From: Filosporella fistucella
Taxonomy: Eukaryota; Ascomycota; Leotiomycetes; Helotiales
Assembly (NCBI GenBank): GCA_030077755.1
Contig: JAQJZZ010000002.1
Coordinates: forward strand, 62,001 to 126,000
Direction of reading: 5' to 3'
DNA length: 64,000 nt
In this document: positions 42,299-56,128 of the stretch, piece after piece
How the letters are laid out: every line of letters starts with the position of its first letter
Numbering within the stretch: the stretch's first letter is position 1
The notes under the pieces: generated by a model
Told to the model about the DNA's origin: nothing
The model's input: the letters and a program-made list of their open reading frames with translations, nothing else
The model's database searches: none
Translations under genes and position numbers: made by a program

Positions 42299-45280
42299 GG
42301 TAGTATAGTGCTTTATAGTGGGTGGTGGATTTTGTTGGTTTGAAGAGGAGGGGTAGCTGGTACCCCGCAGTTGAGTTGTTGTGAGATGCCGGAAATGAGA
42401 ATGGGGATGAGGATGAGATTGTTTAGAGAACATATTAGAGAGATAGAGTTTAGTTGAGAGATAAGCATAGAAATACAGATTATGATGCAGATATAAATCA
42501 ATTAGCAGAGTCAATATGTTGCACAAAATCTTCCATCTTCAACCTCAATATCAACAATAGAGAACATATAGAGTATACTCACACCCTTTCTCTCTCTACT
42601 TCACTCCCTCTGACCACTATCGACCCTAGCAAATGCCATACCCACCAGCACCAATTCTCTCTAGCGGGAATAACACACAGACAGTCTCGCACGGCCTTGA
42701 TGTTCTGCTTCTGCCTCTGCTTCTGCCTCCATCTGCTGCTTGCGCTCCGTCCGTGCCACAGCCATAAACTAACGAATCTTCACTAAAATAGTCCATCTCA
42801 ATCCCAGATCTCGATCTTAGTTTCCATATCAAGTAACCAGTTCTTAAAACGCCTCTTCTATCTCCTTCCCAAGGAAGACAATTGACCAAGTTTCAAAATA
42901 TGAATTGGCAACCATAAGCACCAGACCATCATCAATACTACACAATCCATGCCCTGCCCCAACCACACCCTCTCGACTCGTGCAAACCCCTCTATCTTGG
43001 TGCATACCCCACCTATGCAGGTCCCTCGATCGAGCAGAAACATGAGTCGGTTGTCCACTAGTAATGAGACCTTGTTCCTTGTTTGCGTTTATTCCTTGGT
43101 GCCTCCTCCTCTCCAGCACTCTGCTTACTTGCCTGCCTGGCCTGATCTGATCTGGTAGCCTTTTTTATTTTATTTTATTCGCTTCTGTGTGGTTGGGGGC
43201 TAGATTTGAGGTTGTTTAGGTAGAATTTTGAAGTGACAGAATAGGTTGGAAAATTAAGACGACAAGAGGAGTTTTATGATAGTAAGTGTTTGTTTTGGTC
43301 AATGAGAGAATCATCTATTCTAAAGTAAAGCAATCTCTCTTTCTTACATCCACATCTCTATTCCTCGCCTCGCATCACACTCCCAAGTCAAAAGTCAAGC
43401 AACGTGACATCGTCTTCCTGAATCCAGCTGCTCACTAGAAAGAATGATCCATCACATCCCATCACATAACATCACCTCATTTTCCCGCCCTCACCCCAGA
43501 ATGACCTCACACGTGAAAATGATATATCTCTTCACTTTACCCTATCTTCTATATACGAAGCCGTATCATGCTATCCTGAAGATTCATCCATAATTTGGGT
43601 GGAAAGTCTGGAGAGAGATTTGGTGGGTTTAATATCGGAATGGCTGTTGGTGGATTGGAATACGAGGAAGTGGAAGAGAGATGGAGTGAGAAGTGTGTTA
43701 TCTTATCTTCGTACGATTTTGAATATGCATTTATTCTGCCTCGTTTTGGGAGGGAAATGTCAATATGCTAATTTGGAACGTTCGAGTTGGTGGTGAGATA
43801 TCAGCTCTCAATTATTCCTGTGAACATACTAGTCTCAGTTCCTCCTCTATTCGCGCTCTCTAGTTGTCATGTTTCGAAATAAGACTATCCTACTACGTAC
43901 TCTACTCGGTATCTTTTCAGCTTCTATCCAACATCAGAATAATCATCACCATCTCACGTCGCCTGCCCCTCCAGCCCCACCACCCACCTCCATCACCCCT
44001 CCCACACCCTCTCCTCATCCACACACCCTCTCATCCCTCCCCATTCCACCCTGCACATGCAAATGCAAGCAAACCACACATCATGCACGCAGCACGTATG
44101 CACGTCAGCCCCTGCCTTGTCACCACATGCATATGCCAAGAACTACCTACGTTGAGATGGAGCTGGCCATGGAGCTCGAGGGATGGAAGTTGAGTGCGGA
44201 TTTTCGAATTGGAATCGAAGAGAAGGATTTTGGGGGCGAGAGTGGGATGGGATTTATGAGATGGGTTTGAAGGGAGTGGATTGATCTGGATAGGGAGGCT
44301 TGAATCAATGGATGTGTCAGTAGAATAGTTTTCAATTCAAATGCTTAAGATTCCGGTGCTGAATTGTTATGAGATGTATCCACGGAGCTGCCGAATTGCG
44401 GGTCTGGGTATGCTCATGTCACTTTAGTTCAACGATCAACCTCGCCTCACAGTCGCATAGGCAATATCAAAGACAAAGTTAACGGATCTCATCTATTGAT
44501 GATCTCTATCCGAATCTCTCATCTATGGGAGCTCATCAAATCCCATTTGAGTAAAAGTAAAACTCCACCGCTGAACAATGTGAACATCGCCGAATTTTGA
44601 TTGCAGCTAGTAATGATGAAGAAGAAGAGTGAAGCTTTTGTTTTGTTGGGCAAGGAAGTAAGGTGAAGGAAAAGCACCGTCCCCGAATTTTGAATCCTCC
44701 CTGTCCTTTTCATCCATCCCCAATTTTGTTTTCTTTCTTTTCCCTCCTTCCTCGCACAAAATACATCCATCCACCCAAATATAACAGGAAACAATGAAAA
44801 AAAAACTGAATTTTGTACCCCGAACTCAAAAAGAACCAGAATCAAGAATGTGTTTCTGAGCCACTGAGAAAGTATGGTGCTGTTGTACCCATCCCATCCC
44901 ACTCCATCCCTATCCTGCTGATGAATTTCCCGAAGATAACTGTTGTATGCAAAGCATAACGTAAACTCCTGAAAATGCAAAATGAGGCAAGAATGCAGCA
45001 ACAGAAGCAAACACCAAAAACTAAGCCGCAAATCCTAGTTGGTGTCCTCCAAAAGATAGAACAGACAACCAAATATTCACCCCAAAGCTAAAATAGGTAT
45101 GCGGTACGCAAAACTACTAGCAAAATCCAGCAGTTTGCGCCGAAGAAATGTGTGCCCAAAAACATATTCCGTTCCCGTTCCGTTCCGTCCGTTTTTCGTG
45201 AATCATAAAAGTCGTCGCGCCGATGAATGGAAAAAAAATATGCTGTTCTGATGGGAAAAGTCCACTGGATTTATGCTGCA
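42299..45280. other. Intergenic, no supported gene
   Basis: About 3 kb between the Tc1 element and the 3' end of the glycosyltransferase gene. Pyrimidine-rich tracts and CCACC/CATCC simple-sequence runs near 43975-44060 generate the ORFs here; none carries a domain. Part is probably the glycosyltransferase 3' UTR. Confidence 0.4.
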
Positions 45281-46974
45281 CTAGCGTCCATGGACATCCA
45301 TCACTACCGAATTAGATGCAGAATTATCATTGGATTCGTTAACATCGTAAGAATCATCTGTTGCACAGTCGAGATCACTTTCTGATGCATCCGAGTCGGA
45401 GTCGTACATCTCGGCTGAGATGAAGCTCTTCTCGTCTTTGTAGCGGATAAGTCCGGGATGATTGCCAGGCGGAAGGGTGATGCTTTCACTGCGGCGAGCA
45501 CGAGGACTCATACGTTCGCTATCGTTGGTATCACCATCTGCTCGACTGCCCCAGGAAGTCTGATTGCGTTAGTGAGTCTCCAGTGAGGAGTGAAAACAGT
45601 CCACGTGACTTACAATTCTCAAAGTAAATAAAGCCCAGAGCTTGATAAGACCATGGAAGTATCCAAATAAGATCGATACTGGCAGAAAAAATATATCCAT
45701 TGGCTCACGTCTGAAGAGGCCAACCAATTTGATAACCTTAGTCCAGGCCATGAAGATGAGTTGAGCCATGACTGCTTGATAGGGGTCCATTCCTGTTACA
45801 CCTTGTGCAGCTTTATATGTGATCCATATGATGATAGGATCGAATGCGATAGACAAGGAGGTGAAGGTGGCAATATGCAAAGCATAGGTTGACCACTTCT
45901 GCTGACTGTATCTTGTTAGTGATTTCCTCGACCCCGATATATATATTACAAATACTTACGTCCAAACATGTCTCTCAGTCACGAGACTAGTATAATTGCT
46001 CCGCCAATTGCTGCGTGCCCAACGAGAACATTGATATAAGAATTTCAAGTCATTCTCCAATGTAGTTTCAATCTCACATTGAGGGTTATACTGAATCCAA
46101 GTCTTCCATTGGTTAGATACCAACCAGCGAGTAACAAAATTGTCATCATCAGCATTGAGTTGATATCGTCCCCAGCGCTCAGTCTTGAATCCATCTAGGA
46201 AGAGTGGGCTTTGAAGAATCTCGGATCGGAAGGCACAGGTACGTCCAGACATGCAGGAAGTCCCACCATCCATTCCATGAGTGGCAGAGATTTCAAAGTT
46301 TCGGCGTTCAATATATGCAGCTCCCAACCAGTTATAGCATAATGAAGATAACGGTCCCGACCTGATTCGCTTGACTCGTTGATTGGGTCCTACACCACCA
46401 ATCTTTGCATCCTCAAAGGGAGCCAAGAGCCAGGGAAGAATTGTCTTTGGCCACGTGACATCATCATCTGCCATGATAATGAGGGAAGTCTTGACCTTTG
46501 GAATTGCCTCGCAAACTTGAATTCTCTTGTTGGCAATTGGAACCTGAAATACACGAATATTGGAGGCCTCCAGAGTTTTAGCAAATTCGACAAGTTTTCG
46601 GTATTTATCAGAGGTTGTGACCAGGAGAAGTTCGAATGGTTGACAAGCGAGTATACTTTGTAGAGATTCCTTCAATTCCTCGAAATTGTTATGAATCGTT
46701 GGAATGATGACGGTAACATCTTTCGACGTATACGAAGGCTTGGCTGGGATTGGTATCGATTTATAGAGCCAATGGCTGCAGAAATTGACGATTGTGCGAA
46801 CATATCGGTGGAGCCTGCCAAGTTCTGATCAGCATCTAGACCTTTCCAATTCACCCTCTGAGTTGATTGAATATCATAGTATGGCAAGAGTTAAATTGTG
46901 TCAGGGTGAACTGCATGATCAAAAATGAGTACTTACCAAAGCACGAAGAAGGCAACTTGAAATTTGGTGAGCAT
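45281..46974 (-). CDS. Type-2 processive glycosyltransferase (GT2), fungal surface-growth type
   Basis: 487-aa membrane glycosyltransferase from exons 46974-46937, 46814-45960, 45905-45614 and 45559-45281. After an N-terminal membrane segment come DVTVIIPT, the sugar-nucleotide motif MADDDVTWP (residues ~127-135), the acceptor region GRYQLNADDDNFVTRW and QCSRW (about 274-278), the QxxRW hallmark of processive family-2 enzymes. C-terminal membrane helices follow (AVMAQLIFMAW, FFLPVSILFGYFHGLIKLWA), then an acidic Ser/Asp-rich cytosolic tail (YDSDSDASESDLDC). It resembles fungal GT2 proteins known to be needed for hyphal extension on solid surfaces and for virulence in cereal pathogens; the polymer made is not established. 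Confidence 0.92.
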
Positions 46975-49116
46975 CTTGGATTGGGCAAGTAGTTACACAG
47001 CGGGGAGGGCAGTCAGAGATCCGCTAAATCAGATCTTCAGGCCAACTCGAGATCGGTTGATCTGATAAATGCAGGCAAAGATGATTGCCACTGTGGGGTG
47101 TTTTGAAGAGGCGAAAAGTAGGTGATCATGTGTCGAAGTCAGAGGACTGAAATTGGTGTTGGGGAGTTTCTTATATGTGATTTAACACATATGATAGGTT
47201 GCGGGCTTTTTGTAGAAGAGGCGTAGAGCGGTGGAAGAGAGGCTGAAATGCTTTTTCCCTGATGGACGGGAGGCGTAGAGACAGAAGATATCTTTGGGCC
47301 AAGGCTAAGACAAATCCTCGTGGTTATGGATCAAGTTGAAGGGTTGGGTTTGAGAACGAGGATGCTTGCTGAAGATATAGACGAGGTGGTCGGGTATTCC
47401 TTCTTTTGATGTGCAGGTGAATCTTAATTATCGATCGAGGGGGGTTGAGAGAACGGGAAGTTGTGTTCGAGTGTGCCTATTAGTAGGAGATCAGACATTC
47501 ACTGGATCCAGCCGTGAAATCCAAATGCAAGTCCTCAAAAACAAAGCCGAATAATATGCAACGCCGTCCGGGAAAGTCGACAATGGATTGTGCTGTGGTG
47601 TGGTGGTGGTGGTAGTAGTGCTGCAGAGCCGTGCCGAAATTTTTTCGAAGTTCGAGACGGACTGGAGTAACAACGAACGACCGAGTCGAGACTGAAAGAT
47701 GAGAAAAAGACCGTGGGGTGGCCAGGTCGATTCAATTGAGAAATACACAAACAATTCAAATGCAGTTCCTGGTGCCCTTCATATATATCCGTGCACTGTG
47801 TCGCCGAGATGTCATGCTGCGAACTTCTCCACAGGGTCCGGCGGAGGTCTATATAGTTCAGCCACTGCAGTATGGCACGGCACCAGGACCAGTGTCCATT
47901 TCTGACGAGCGTCTAAGTCGGCGACGCGAACCCGATCCGTCACATTTATTCTGGAGAAGAATGAGCGAGTAGGTCATTGTGTAAGCCGTTCTCAGACATT
48001 AGTCGACGGATAGATCAATTCAGGGTATAGGCAAGTAGTAGGTAGGTAGGTGGTAGTCAAGGTGGTTAGGTTATGTTCGGAGTAAGTGGTCCAGGGAGGG
48101 ATGGAGGGTTAGATGGATCATGGAAGAGGGGGAGGGTAAGTAGTGGGTGTAGGTTGAAGGTAGGGATCGAAATGTGGAGTGGAGCAAGTACAAGTGGGAA
48201 AAAAACAGGCGCTGAGATGGGATGGGCTGGACTAATCGAGTATTACTGGGGAGAGGTGGAAAAGGCGCGCGCAAGAGAAAAAAGAGATGAAGCATTTGGT
48301 GTGGAGAATGGATTAGTGGATATGAGGACGATGTAAGAGATGTTAGTGATGCGAGGTTGGATATGTGTTGTTGGTGATGAGGGAGTATTGGATATCAGTA
48401 AGTATTGGGTAGTTTTTTGTTGAGCTTTTACTCTAGTCACCTATTCATTAGTAAATGGTTCGTATAGTATAGCATCTTTTTCTTCTAGCACTCTCTCTAC
48501 AAAACACTCCACATGTTTCCATTTCCAAGGCTAAGCTGGCGTCAGTCAGATTGTCAGACAGACGACAGCCCGAAGTCAGATTTCCACTCGTCTCAGACAT
48601 CTGTTAGTCAGTCGGTTTCTGATGGAGACGCTTGTGGGCGCCACCATTGTATGCTTTACTGTACTTGACATCCCATCCCATTTACTCAACCCATCTTATT
48701 CCATCCATCTCATTATCCCAGCACAGCCGGGTTGAGAAATAGAACGAACAGGCATAGCAAAAGAGCTCTCCCTGAGTAGTCCTCGCTACGAGCTGTCCCT
48801 GCGTTGCAGAGTTGCAGTCTTGCAAAGAGCTGCAGCGGAATAAGGACAGAAGGAAATAGAGCGGAATGAAATGAATAACAGAGTGAGAGACTTCTGTCCA
48901 GATCTCAGGACAGAGCCCCTCCTCCCATGTCAATTCAATTGCCCATGTCATTATCCCTACCTCTGTTCCCTCCTCTTCCTGTCGAGACAGCCTGAATAGG
49001 CTCGACGGGAACCCATGCATGCAATGTTGAGTTGAGTAGAGTAAAGTAACAGAGCAAACCCTGCTGTTTTTGGCCCCGGGTCTTTTGCGCAATTGTAGAC
49101 TTTGTTGCGGCAGGCT

Positions 49117-49167
49117 GGGGCGGCTTGGGGGCTTGGGGGCTTGGGTGCTTTGGGTGCTTGGATGGGG
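49117..49167 (+). repeat. G-run tandem array, possible G-quadruplex
   Basis: Six runs of three to five G (49117-49120, 49127-49131, 49135-49139, 49143-49145, 49152-49154, 49164-49167) separated by short CTT/TGCTT spacers of a GGCTTGGGG-type minisatellite. The spacing satisfies the usual G4 pattern. Confidence 0.6.
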
Positions 49168-52100
49168 ATGGGAGGAACAGACAAAATGAGGGAGGGAGGG
49201 ACATGGGAGGGAACAGTGAGGTAACTCACTCGTAAGGTGGTTGTAATGTTAGAGGGAGTGGGCCACTCTTAGGCTCCTGCACAGCGACCCTTTCGTCGAA
49301 TTTAGAGTCGAGTGCAAGTAGGCAAAGCCCGGAGCTTGAAGCCATTTCCAGGCCAATCTGGCATATTTGGCATGTTTTGGCATTTTGGCAGTGTTTGGCT
49401 CGCTGACATCCACTAAGTCAGTAGCCACTACCCGCTACCACTTCCACTATCACTACTCTACCTAACTACGCTGATTCCCGATCCTATCCACTTCACACCT
49501 CCATCTCACCACCACCATCCATTTCCATCACAACCACTCCGCCCATCAGAGACACCATCAGAGACAGAGGCGTCTCGCTTCCTCGCCTGGTGTGCAGAAG
49601 TCTAGACGCCACCATGTCCAGCCTCGATTGATGGACGATTTCATGCAGCTGCCAGCCTGCCATTGCCAGAGCATCTCGAGCATGTATCTATGTCTTGAAG
49701 AATGCAATCGCCGCGATTCTTACACTACCATCTGCTACTGTTATTGCTACTACTTCCAACACTTACCACTTGCTCCTTGCGATCGTAACTCCGTACACTT
49801 ACTCACCATCAAGCCAGGGTGTGATGTGGATGCAGATGCAAATGCAGATGCAGATGCAGCAGAAAGATGGATGTAGAATGGGCAATTCGAAATGTGTAGC
49901 GAAGGTTGGCGTGGAGGCGTTCCCATCCAATCTCCATTATCCTCGATCGAATCTTCACTGGTCAATGCCACCAGCCATCGACTCATGGCTACTGTACGGC
50001 TACTCGTCCCAGGCAGAATTGGACAAGTAATGGTAATAGCAACTGTCATAATGGCAAATTCAATACCCTCTTTTAAGTCGTCAGGACATTCCTCCCGGTC
50101 TTGATGGCGAACCTCATACCCGAGTACAGTAACTGTCCTCGAGATCAACATGGACCGTTGCAAATGGAATAATATTGGCAAAATCGGAAGGGCACGAGGC
50201 CGTATTTTGACATCTGCAAGAAGCAGAGCACGGCTTCTGCTGCCGAGGGAGGGGAGGCAAGAAGACCAAGGCTCTAAGAAAGAGAGACAGACGCATATCT
50301 GGGTATCATTTTGAGCTATAACCACTCATCATCATGGATCTTACCAACTCTCACTACTTTAAATTTCATCAGCACTTTCAAACAAGCTTAACCATCATAC
50401 TGCATCTTACCTCGATACAACATCCACCGGAGATGGGATTACTTACTTAATCGGAGATGGGTCACTTTCTTAAACGTTCGTCAGCAGCAAGGTGACGCGA
50501 TGTGCTGCAGAATTCATGCACCTATCTGGACCTTTGGCAGCGGTAGCTTTTCCCACATGCGAGGTACTCCGAGGACTTTTTTTCCCAAGGTAATGATCCT
50601 CCTAGAAACCAACAGGGACAATGTCATTACGGATCAAGAATTCTCCTTCCCATCTGTACTTTCGGTCCATTCCTTTCCCCTCACCTCGTCTCACACAATA
50701 ATCCCTCCCTCCGAGATTCCTGACACCGACACTGCCACTGCCACCAACGTCCCACTAGTCCCATCTCATATCAGAAAATTGAAGTTAGGAGGCTACTCAT
50801 TATTTGAACGCACAAGCGATTCTCACGCTTTTGCCGCCTTGAAATATTTCTTGGGAGTAGCTCATCGCCCATTATCCACGAACCGGCCAATAATGAGACT
50901 TACTGTTGGTGGCAATACCAGACCATACCATGCCATGCCATGGTCCATGGATGAAGGGAAATGGAGTTGCTGAGACATTTTGACTGGCGAGTGAGCGGGG
51001 TTCAGCAGCTGACTAGAGCACTAGGAGTCGCGAGAGATGCCATAGGCATAGGCACTGGTTGAGGCTGGTGGATTTCTGGCGAAGCGCGGCCATAGCTATG
51101 GTGGAGAAGGGGTGCACGAATTGAAACAAATATAACAGAGTTCGATATCGGTCATTCTGTGGATGGAGACACGCGCCCGCCGAGATTTGAGATGTAAGTC
51201 AAATGTGATGTATATTATTCTATATTCTGTTTATTTTCTGCAACGGCTGTGATAGGCTGTTATAGCACCTGAAATATTTCGGCAAGCTGTGACTTGCTGT
51301 ATCGTATACGAGTTCACTGGATTGTCAGTTCTGGTATACTGTGGTCTAGTTGATATGGAATAGTAGAGTGTAATAGATGCTAGCAAGTACCTGCACCGCA
51401 CAAGGTATGTACCTCCTGTACATGATCTGTACCTGCTCATAGTACAAGGTACTCGAGAAAGTACTTACGGACCTCCATATGGAGGCGGGAAGAACCGTCT
51501 CATCATTCGGCCTTTTAACAGCTCAAAGCGATCTGGATCTTGGTACGGAAGCAGTCTCTCTCTTCCCCTTATTAAAAACGCCGGGAGAGAACGTGGATCA
51601 TGTATCTAGTACATGAACACCCTCAACACCCTGATTAAAAAAATGGTAAATGGCAGGCAAGTGACTGGCAGAAGTGATGTGCGGTACAGACACTCCCGCT
51701 TTCATCTGCTCATGCTCAAGCAGCTTTTGACGACCTTGCACATGCCTACAGTACCTTACCATACCTACATTGCAGCTGTGGTTATGTCCGTCCCCAGTAA
51801 TTCGAAACGCCTCCGAAAAACTCGTGCAGGTATAGTAGTCACTGCATACCTAGGTAGTATGCGCCGAGTACGATTTACGATACTGCAGTCCAAATGCAAT
51901 GTTGTTCACTCTACTCTCTCTGCTGCACTTTCGGCCCAGAATGGCTCGATGGCTGGCCAGCGGGACAGCAGTGGACACTTAGTGGCGTGTGCTTATCTCT
52001 CCAGGGCACCTCCCAGCATGCCCCTCCTTCTGTTCTCCGCCAACATCGCTGTATCTCCAGGCTAGAACCCTACAACTAGAGCTCTAAACGGCCTTTAAAC

Positions 52101-52245
52101 CTGCTAATCCTGCTAAACCCTACCAAAGATGGACAGGTACCTGATACCTTGAACAACTTCCTCCGCCTCCAAGAGAATCTGCAGCAAAATGTACACGTTT
52201 GCAGCAGCGGCTCGTCAGAAAATTCGCATTCTGTCCATCGTAGTG

Positions 52246-52281
52246 TATGCTATGCAATGATGATATGCTATGCAATGATGA
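52246..52281. repeat. Perfect 18-bp tandem duplication
   Basis: TATGCTATGCAATGATGA occurs twice head to tail without a mismatch, in otherwise unremarkable non-coding DNA. Perfect identity suggests a recent duplication. Confidence 0.85.
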
Positions 52282-55200
52282 TCGTTTGTGTTGGTCTCTG
52301 CTTTTCTGTGATCTACCTGCTCTTTTGATCTAGTAATAGGCAATTTTCTAGGTACGGAGACGCTACTTTCTACTTTGATTCTCTGCGCCATATAAGAATG
52401 ACAATTATGGAATCAGTATGAAACAATAGTGGTCCCTTATGGCCGTGCCTTGATTTAAACACGATGTCACGATCCGTGGCTTCAATCCATGATGAACCTT
52501 AATCGTAGCCGGCAGAGCGAGTAATGTATGTACGGCATGGTACAATACATCTGGATGCAAGAAAAATACTACTCAGTTGCTCCATCATGACACCACGTCT
52601 CTCAACCTGCTCTACATTTTCCCAAGTCTCTGAGACCATCTTACGGAGTAGTTTTCATCCGACTGTAGAAACATATCCGACCTTCCCAAGACGGTATCTC
52701 CATCCTATCTAACTGTACGCCGACTATACGCAATAAGGAGCCGTCACATCCTCTGCGCCCACACCACAATCAATAGAACCCTCAAAATCACATGCCGATA
52801 AGCACTCAAATTCCATTTCTCCATCAAGATTAAGCCACCATCTGCTCCATCCACATCACCTCAATCAAAAGACAAAAATAAGACAAAATATTCCTCTTCC
52901 ACGTCCCATGCGAGTTCACAAGACCTGCAAATTCCTTCCTCGTAGCAGCACCTCTACCTAATGGAATAAATCATACATATGCCCCCATCCCAGCAGAGCC
53001 CCCTCAAAATGAGCCCATTTCTATCCATGGATAGTCTTAATGATACCATCCTAGACCAGACCAGAAAACAGAATAGCCGCAAGTGCGCTGCACGGGATCT
53101 GCATCTGCAGCACCTGGGTTTTCATGCTTGGGTACCGTATTTGGTGAGTGGTTGTGGGCGGAACTATACTACGTTAAGGTAACCATCGTTCGGCACGCAT
53201 CGATAATGAAACGGATGCACGGCTGTATGCAAGTGATCGATTTGAGCGGGTGTTTGGATTGAGAGGTCGATGAGGTTGAGGTTGCTTGAGTATTGAGGTG
53301 ATAGATAGGAAGGGTGTAGCAGTAAGGCATCAATGATTGTACGATGGATGGGCTCAGAGTATTAACAGCTCGATATTGGGCATGAAGACGCCAGAAAGCA
53401 TCACAAGAGCACGAAAACCATCCTTTACCAATTTTCAAATCAATATCAGCTCATTCCATCTCATCACATATCCTTATCAGGGCTCTTTCGGCAGGTAGCA
53501 ATAGCACCCATAAATCCTATCACCTCAAATTGCATGTCCCATTAATCTGCATCACAAAAAGGATATAGATAATGTGGAGGAAACACAGGCTTGATACCTC
53601 CCCTCTAGGAACCAGAGGGAACACTCCCGAGTCAGACATGTTTTGTCTATTCTATTCTCTACCATGTTCCAGAAACATTGCGAGACTAGACATTCACACA
53701 AGCAAAATCTGTCTCGTCTCGAGGGATCTTCCTCATCCACACGTCCCTTACCTAATCTGCAACCGGAATCTCCTCCCCATTCCCTTCTTCCTTCCATGAA
53801 TCCATGATCCTTCTATTCCACCAACAAACAAAATATGTAATTAATATATTCCGGTCCGAAGTCTCGGTCCCAGTGTCGCAGGCAGACGGATAAGTCATGC
53901 GGATATGCGACAGGCTGAACTGAGTAACCTCGCATCGCGTGCTCGTCTTACCTCGAATGGAGTAAGGAGCAACGTAACGAGTAAGGTAAGGCAAGGCAAG
54001 GCAAGACGTGTTGGGAATAGGATGGGCAAATGGATTAGGCGGAAGTACATTTCTCCTTCTCCATCCAGTTTGAACAACAGGTGATTTTGTCTTTCAGGCA
54101 AAGCAGACAAGATGAAGAACAAGGTAGATAATCCGGTCCGATAGTCCATCCACGGACTTTCGTTCGCTGGCTCGTTTATTACTTGTCCCTTTCACGGGAG
54201 GGAGATGGATCCTTGGTATACGCATTCAAGGCAGTCTAGATTCTGGATTCCGTGCTTGCGGCTTATGGTGCGTGCCAAAATAATGCGTCATGTACGATGA
54301 AAATCTCTTGTTTTCGTACATGAATCTACTACCATTTGATTTAGGGGATTAGGTGGAGGGATCTGCGGATGTGTTTTTTGGCGAGTTTGTAGTGTGGGTT
54401 AGTTTGAAGAAGAGGAGGAAGAGGATAAGACGGAACGGAGAAATAGATCTGGTACGGAGGAGCTTTCGGAGGAAGAGAAGGGTATGCAGATGAGAAGTAT
54501 GACATAACAAGATGCAAAGGTTACAAGAAATGTCATTCTCTCTTCAAATCATCTATTTTCAAGTCATCTATCTAACCATACACCATCAAACATCAAACAC
54601 CATCTCCTCTTCAATCCAGACCACATCAGATCTTCCCGAAAGAATCTTGACGATTGAGATATGACAACGGCACAGATCTTCTCCAGGACATGGCGCCCGC
54701 CCGCCGCATGCTGATCATGATGAACAGCCAGCCAACTCATACAACCTTGTCCCCATGATCTGAGTAAAGTACTGACCACCCACTGACACTTCCGCACCCT
54801 TCCCTTACGTTACTTGTACCAATTATCACCTTAATAATGAACCTAATACCTCCCACTTCCCCCCCCCTCTTGCACCAAATCACGATCACCGTAACAGACA
54901 TACAACAGCCATTTTCCTTCCTCTTAATCACATACATACTTTGACTTCTTCCATACTCCCACTCCAACTCCCACTCCCATCCATCCTTGGTCCATATCAT
55001 CATTCATCATACACTTTTCCACCCGCTCCTTTGAAACGATATGGACTATCGTAATCACTCAAGGCGCCGGAGAAGCCGGGGGTCTGGGTGCAGAAAGACC
55101 AACAAAGAGGGGTCGGAATCCTCGGCCTGTTGAGCAGTTTGACCAGTAAGAAGCCGTAAAAGGCCCAGACGAAGGATTAGGAGAGCACTTTCACTGCAAT

Positions 55201-56128
55201 TCATTGGCACTGTCCGCAGTGACCGCAGTGTCCAGCGCAACCCAGGGCCACCCAGCTGCTTCAACACCTCGTCTTCAGAGGCACCGCTTCGACCACGCCC
55301 CAGGCATGCTGAGGCTGATTCCAGTCTTGGTGATGTGAATCGGCTGTTTGACGACTACACACTACCCTTCCAAGCCACGACGACACCACTCTCATGCTCA
55401 CCATCACGCCCTCAACCACCACGCAATCCTCATACAATCCTCCAGACAAGATTCATAATCCTGTTACGTCGTGAGATCGCAACTTTATATCGTTGTTCGT
55501 TGCACATACAACCCGTATAATTGTTGTGGCAGATAAGAGAGACAAGCGGAACGGGCAATCTACCACAGTGGGGCACCCGCATTGCAGACTCCCATCCATA
55601 GCAACCGTGAAATCGCGCACCGAGACAACGACAACCTCAATTCCTCTGAATTGCCTGGCGGACCTGCGATAAATATTGTCTGGACAGTTGTGCAGTATCC
55701 AGACTCGGAGATCTACCGCCTTGCAGCATATGCATCGATCCGAAATCTATCGCCATCTATCTATCTGCAGAGCAGTAATGCCAAGTTTATGAGTTGCGGT
55801 GACCAGAGAAGGGGTTGGCTGGTATATACTACGTTGGAGGAGGGATTGAAAGGATTGACTGGGATATACTAGTCGGAGAAGATATCAGAGAAGCTCAGCT
55901 GGTTGTGAGAAGCCAGTGAAGTGGTGCGGTATATACATTGAAGCCGGTGAGCAGATCTGGGATATACGGAAGCATTTCAGCGAAGGCTCGATATCTACTG
56001 CATTTGGTGCCAGAGAGATAGCCGCTGGTATAAACAATTTCAGAGGCTGGAAAAAGGAGGAAAGAAGCCAACAAGCACTTGACTGCGAATTGCGGCTCTG
56101 CTCCTTCCACGAGCCAAATCCAGCAAAA

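Larger units (their letters stand above)
46975..56128. other. 9-kb region without a supported gene
   Basis: Neither strand shows a recognisable domain or a consistent exon chain. The sequence is not TA-eroded; it is rich in pyrimidine runs, CCATC/GATGG words and simple repeats: GTAGGTAGGTAGGTGG near 48040, a G-run array at 49117-49167, GATGCA/AATGCA hexamers at about 49827-49859, a perfect 18-bp duplication at 52246-52281, and AGGCA pentamers near 53985-54005. This resembles the long leaders and regulatory DNA that flank developmental genes in filamentous fungi. ORFs such as 50500-50973 (157 aa) have no support. Confidence 0.5.

Noticed and set aside
42949..44270. Several overlapping ORFs on both strands
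   Set aside because: Produced by CCACC/CATCC simple sequence; frames contradict each other and carry no motif.
44519..45072. Minus-strand ORFs of 170 and 76 aa after the glycosyltransferase gene
   Set aside because: Hydrophobic low-complexity frames within its likely 3' UTR; no supporting motif.
50500..50973. 157-aa plus-strand ORF in the gene-poor block
   Set aside because: No domain, odd composition, no splice or homology-like motif; likely chance.
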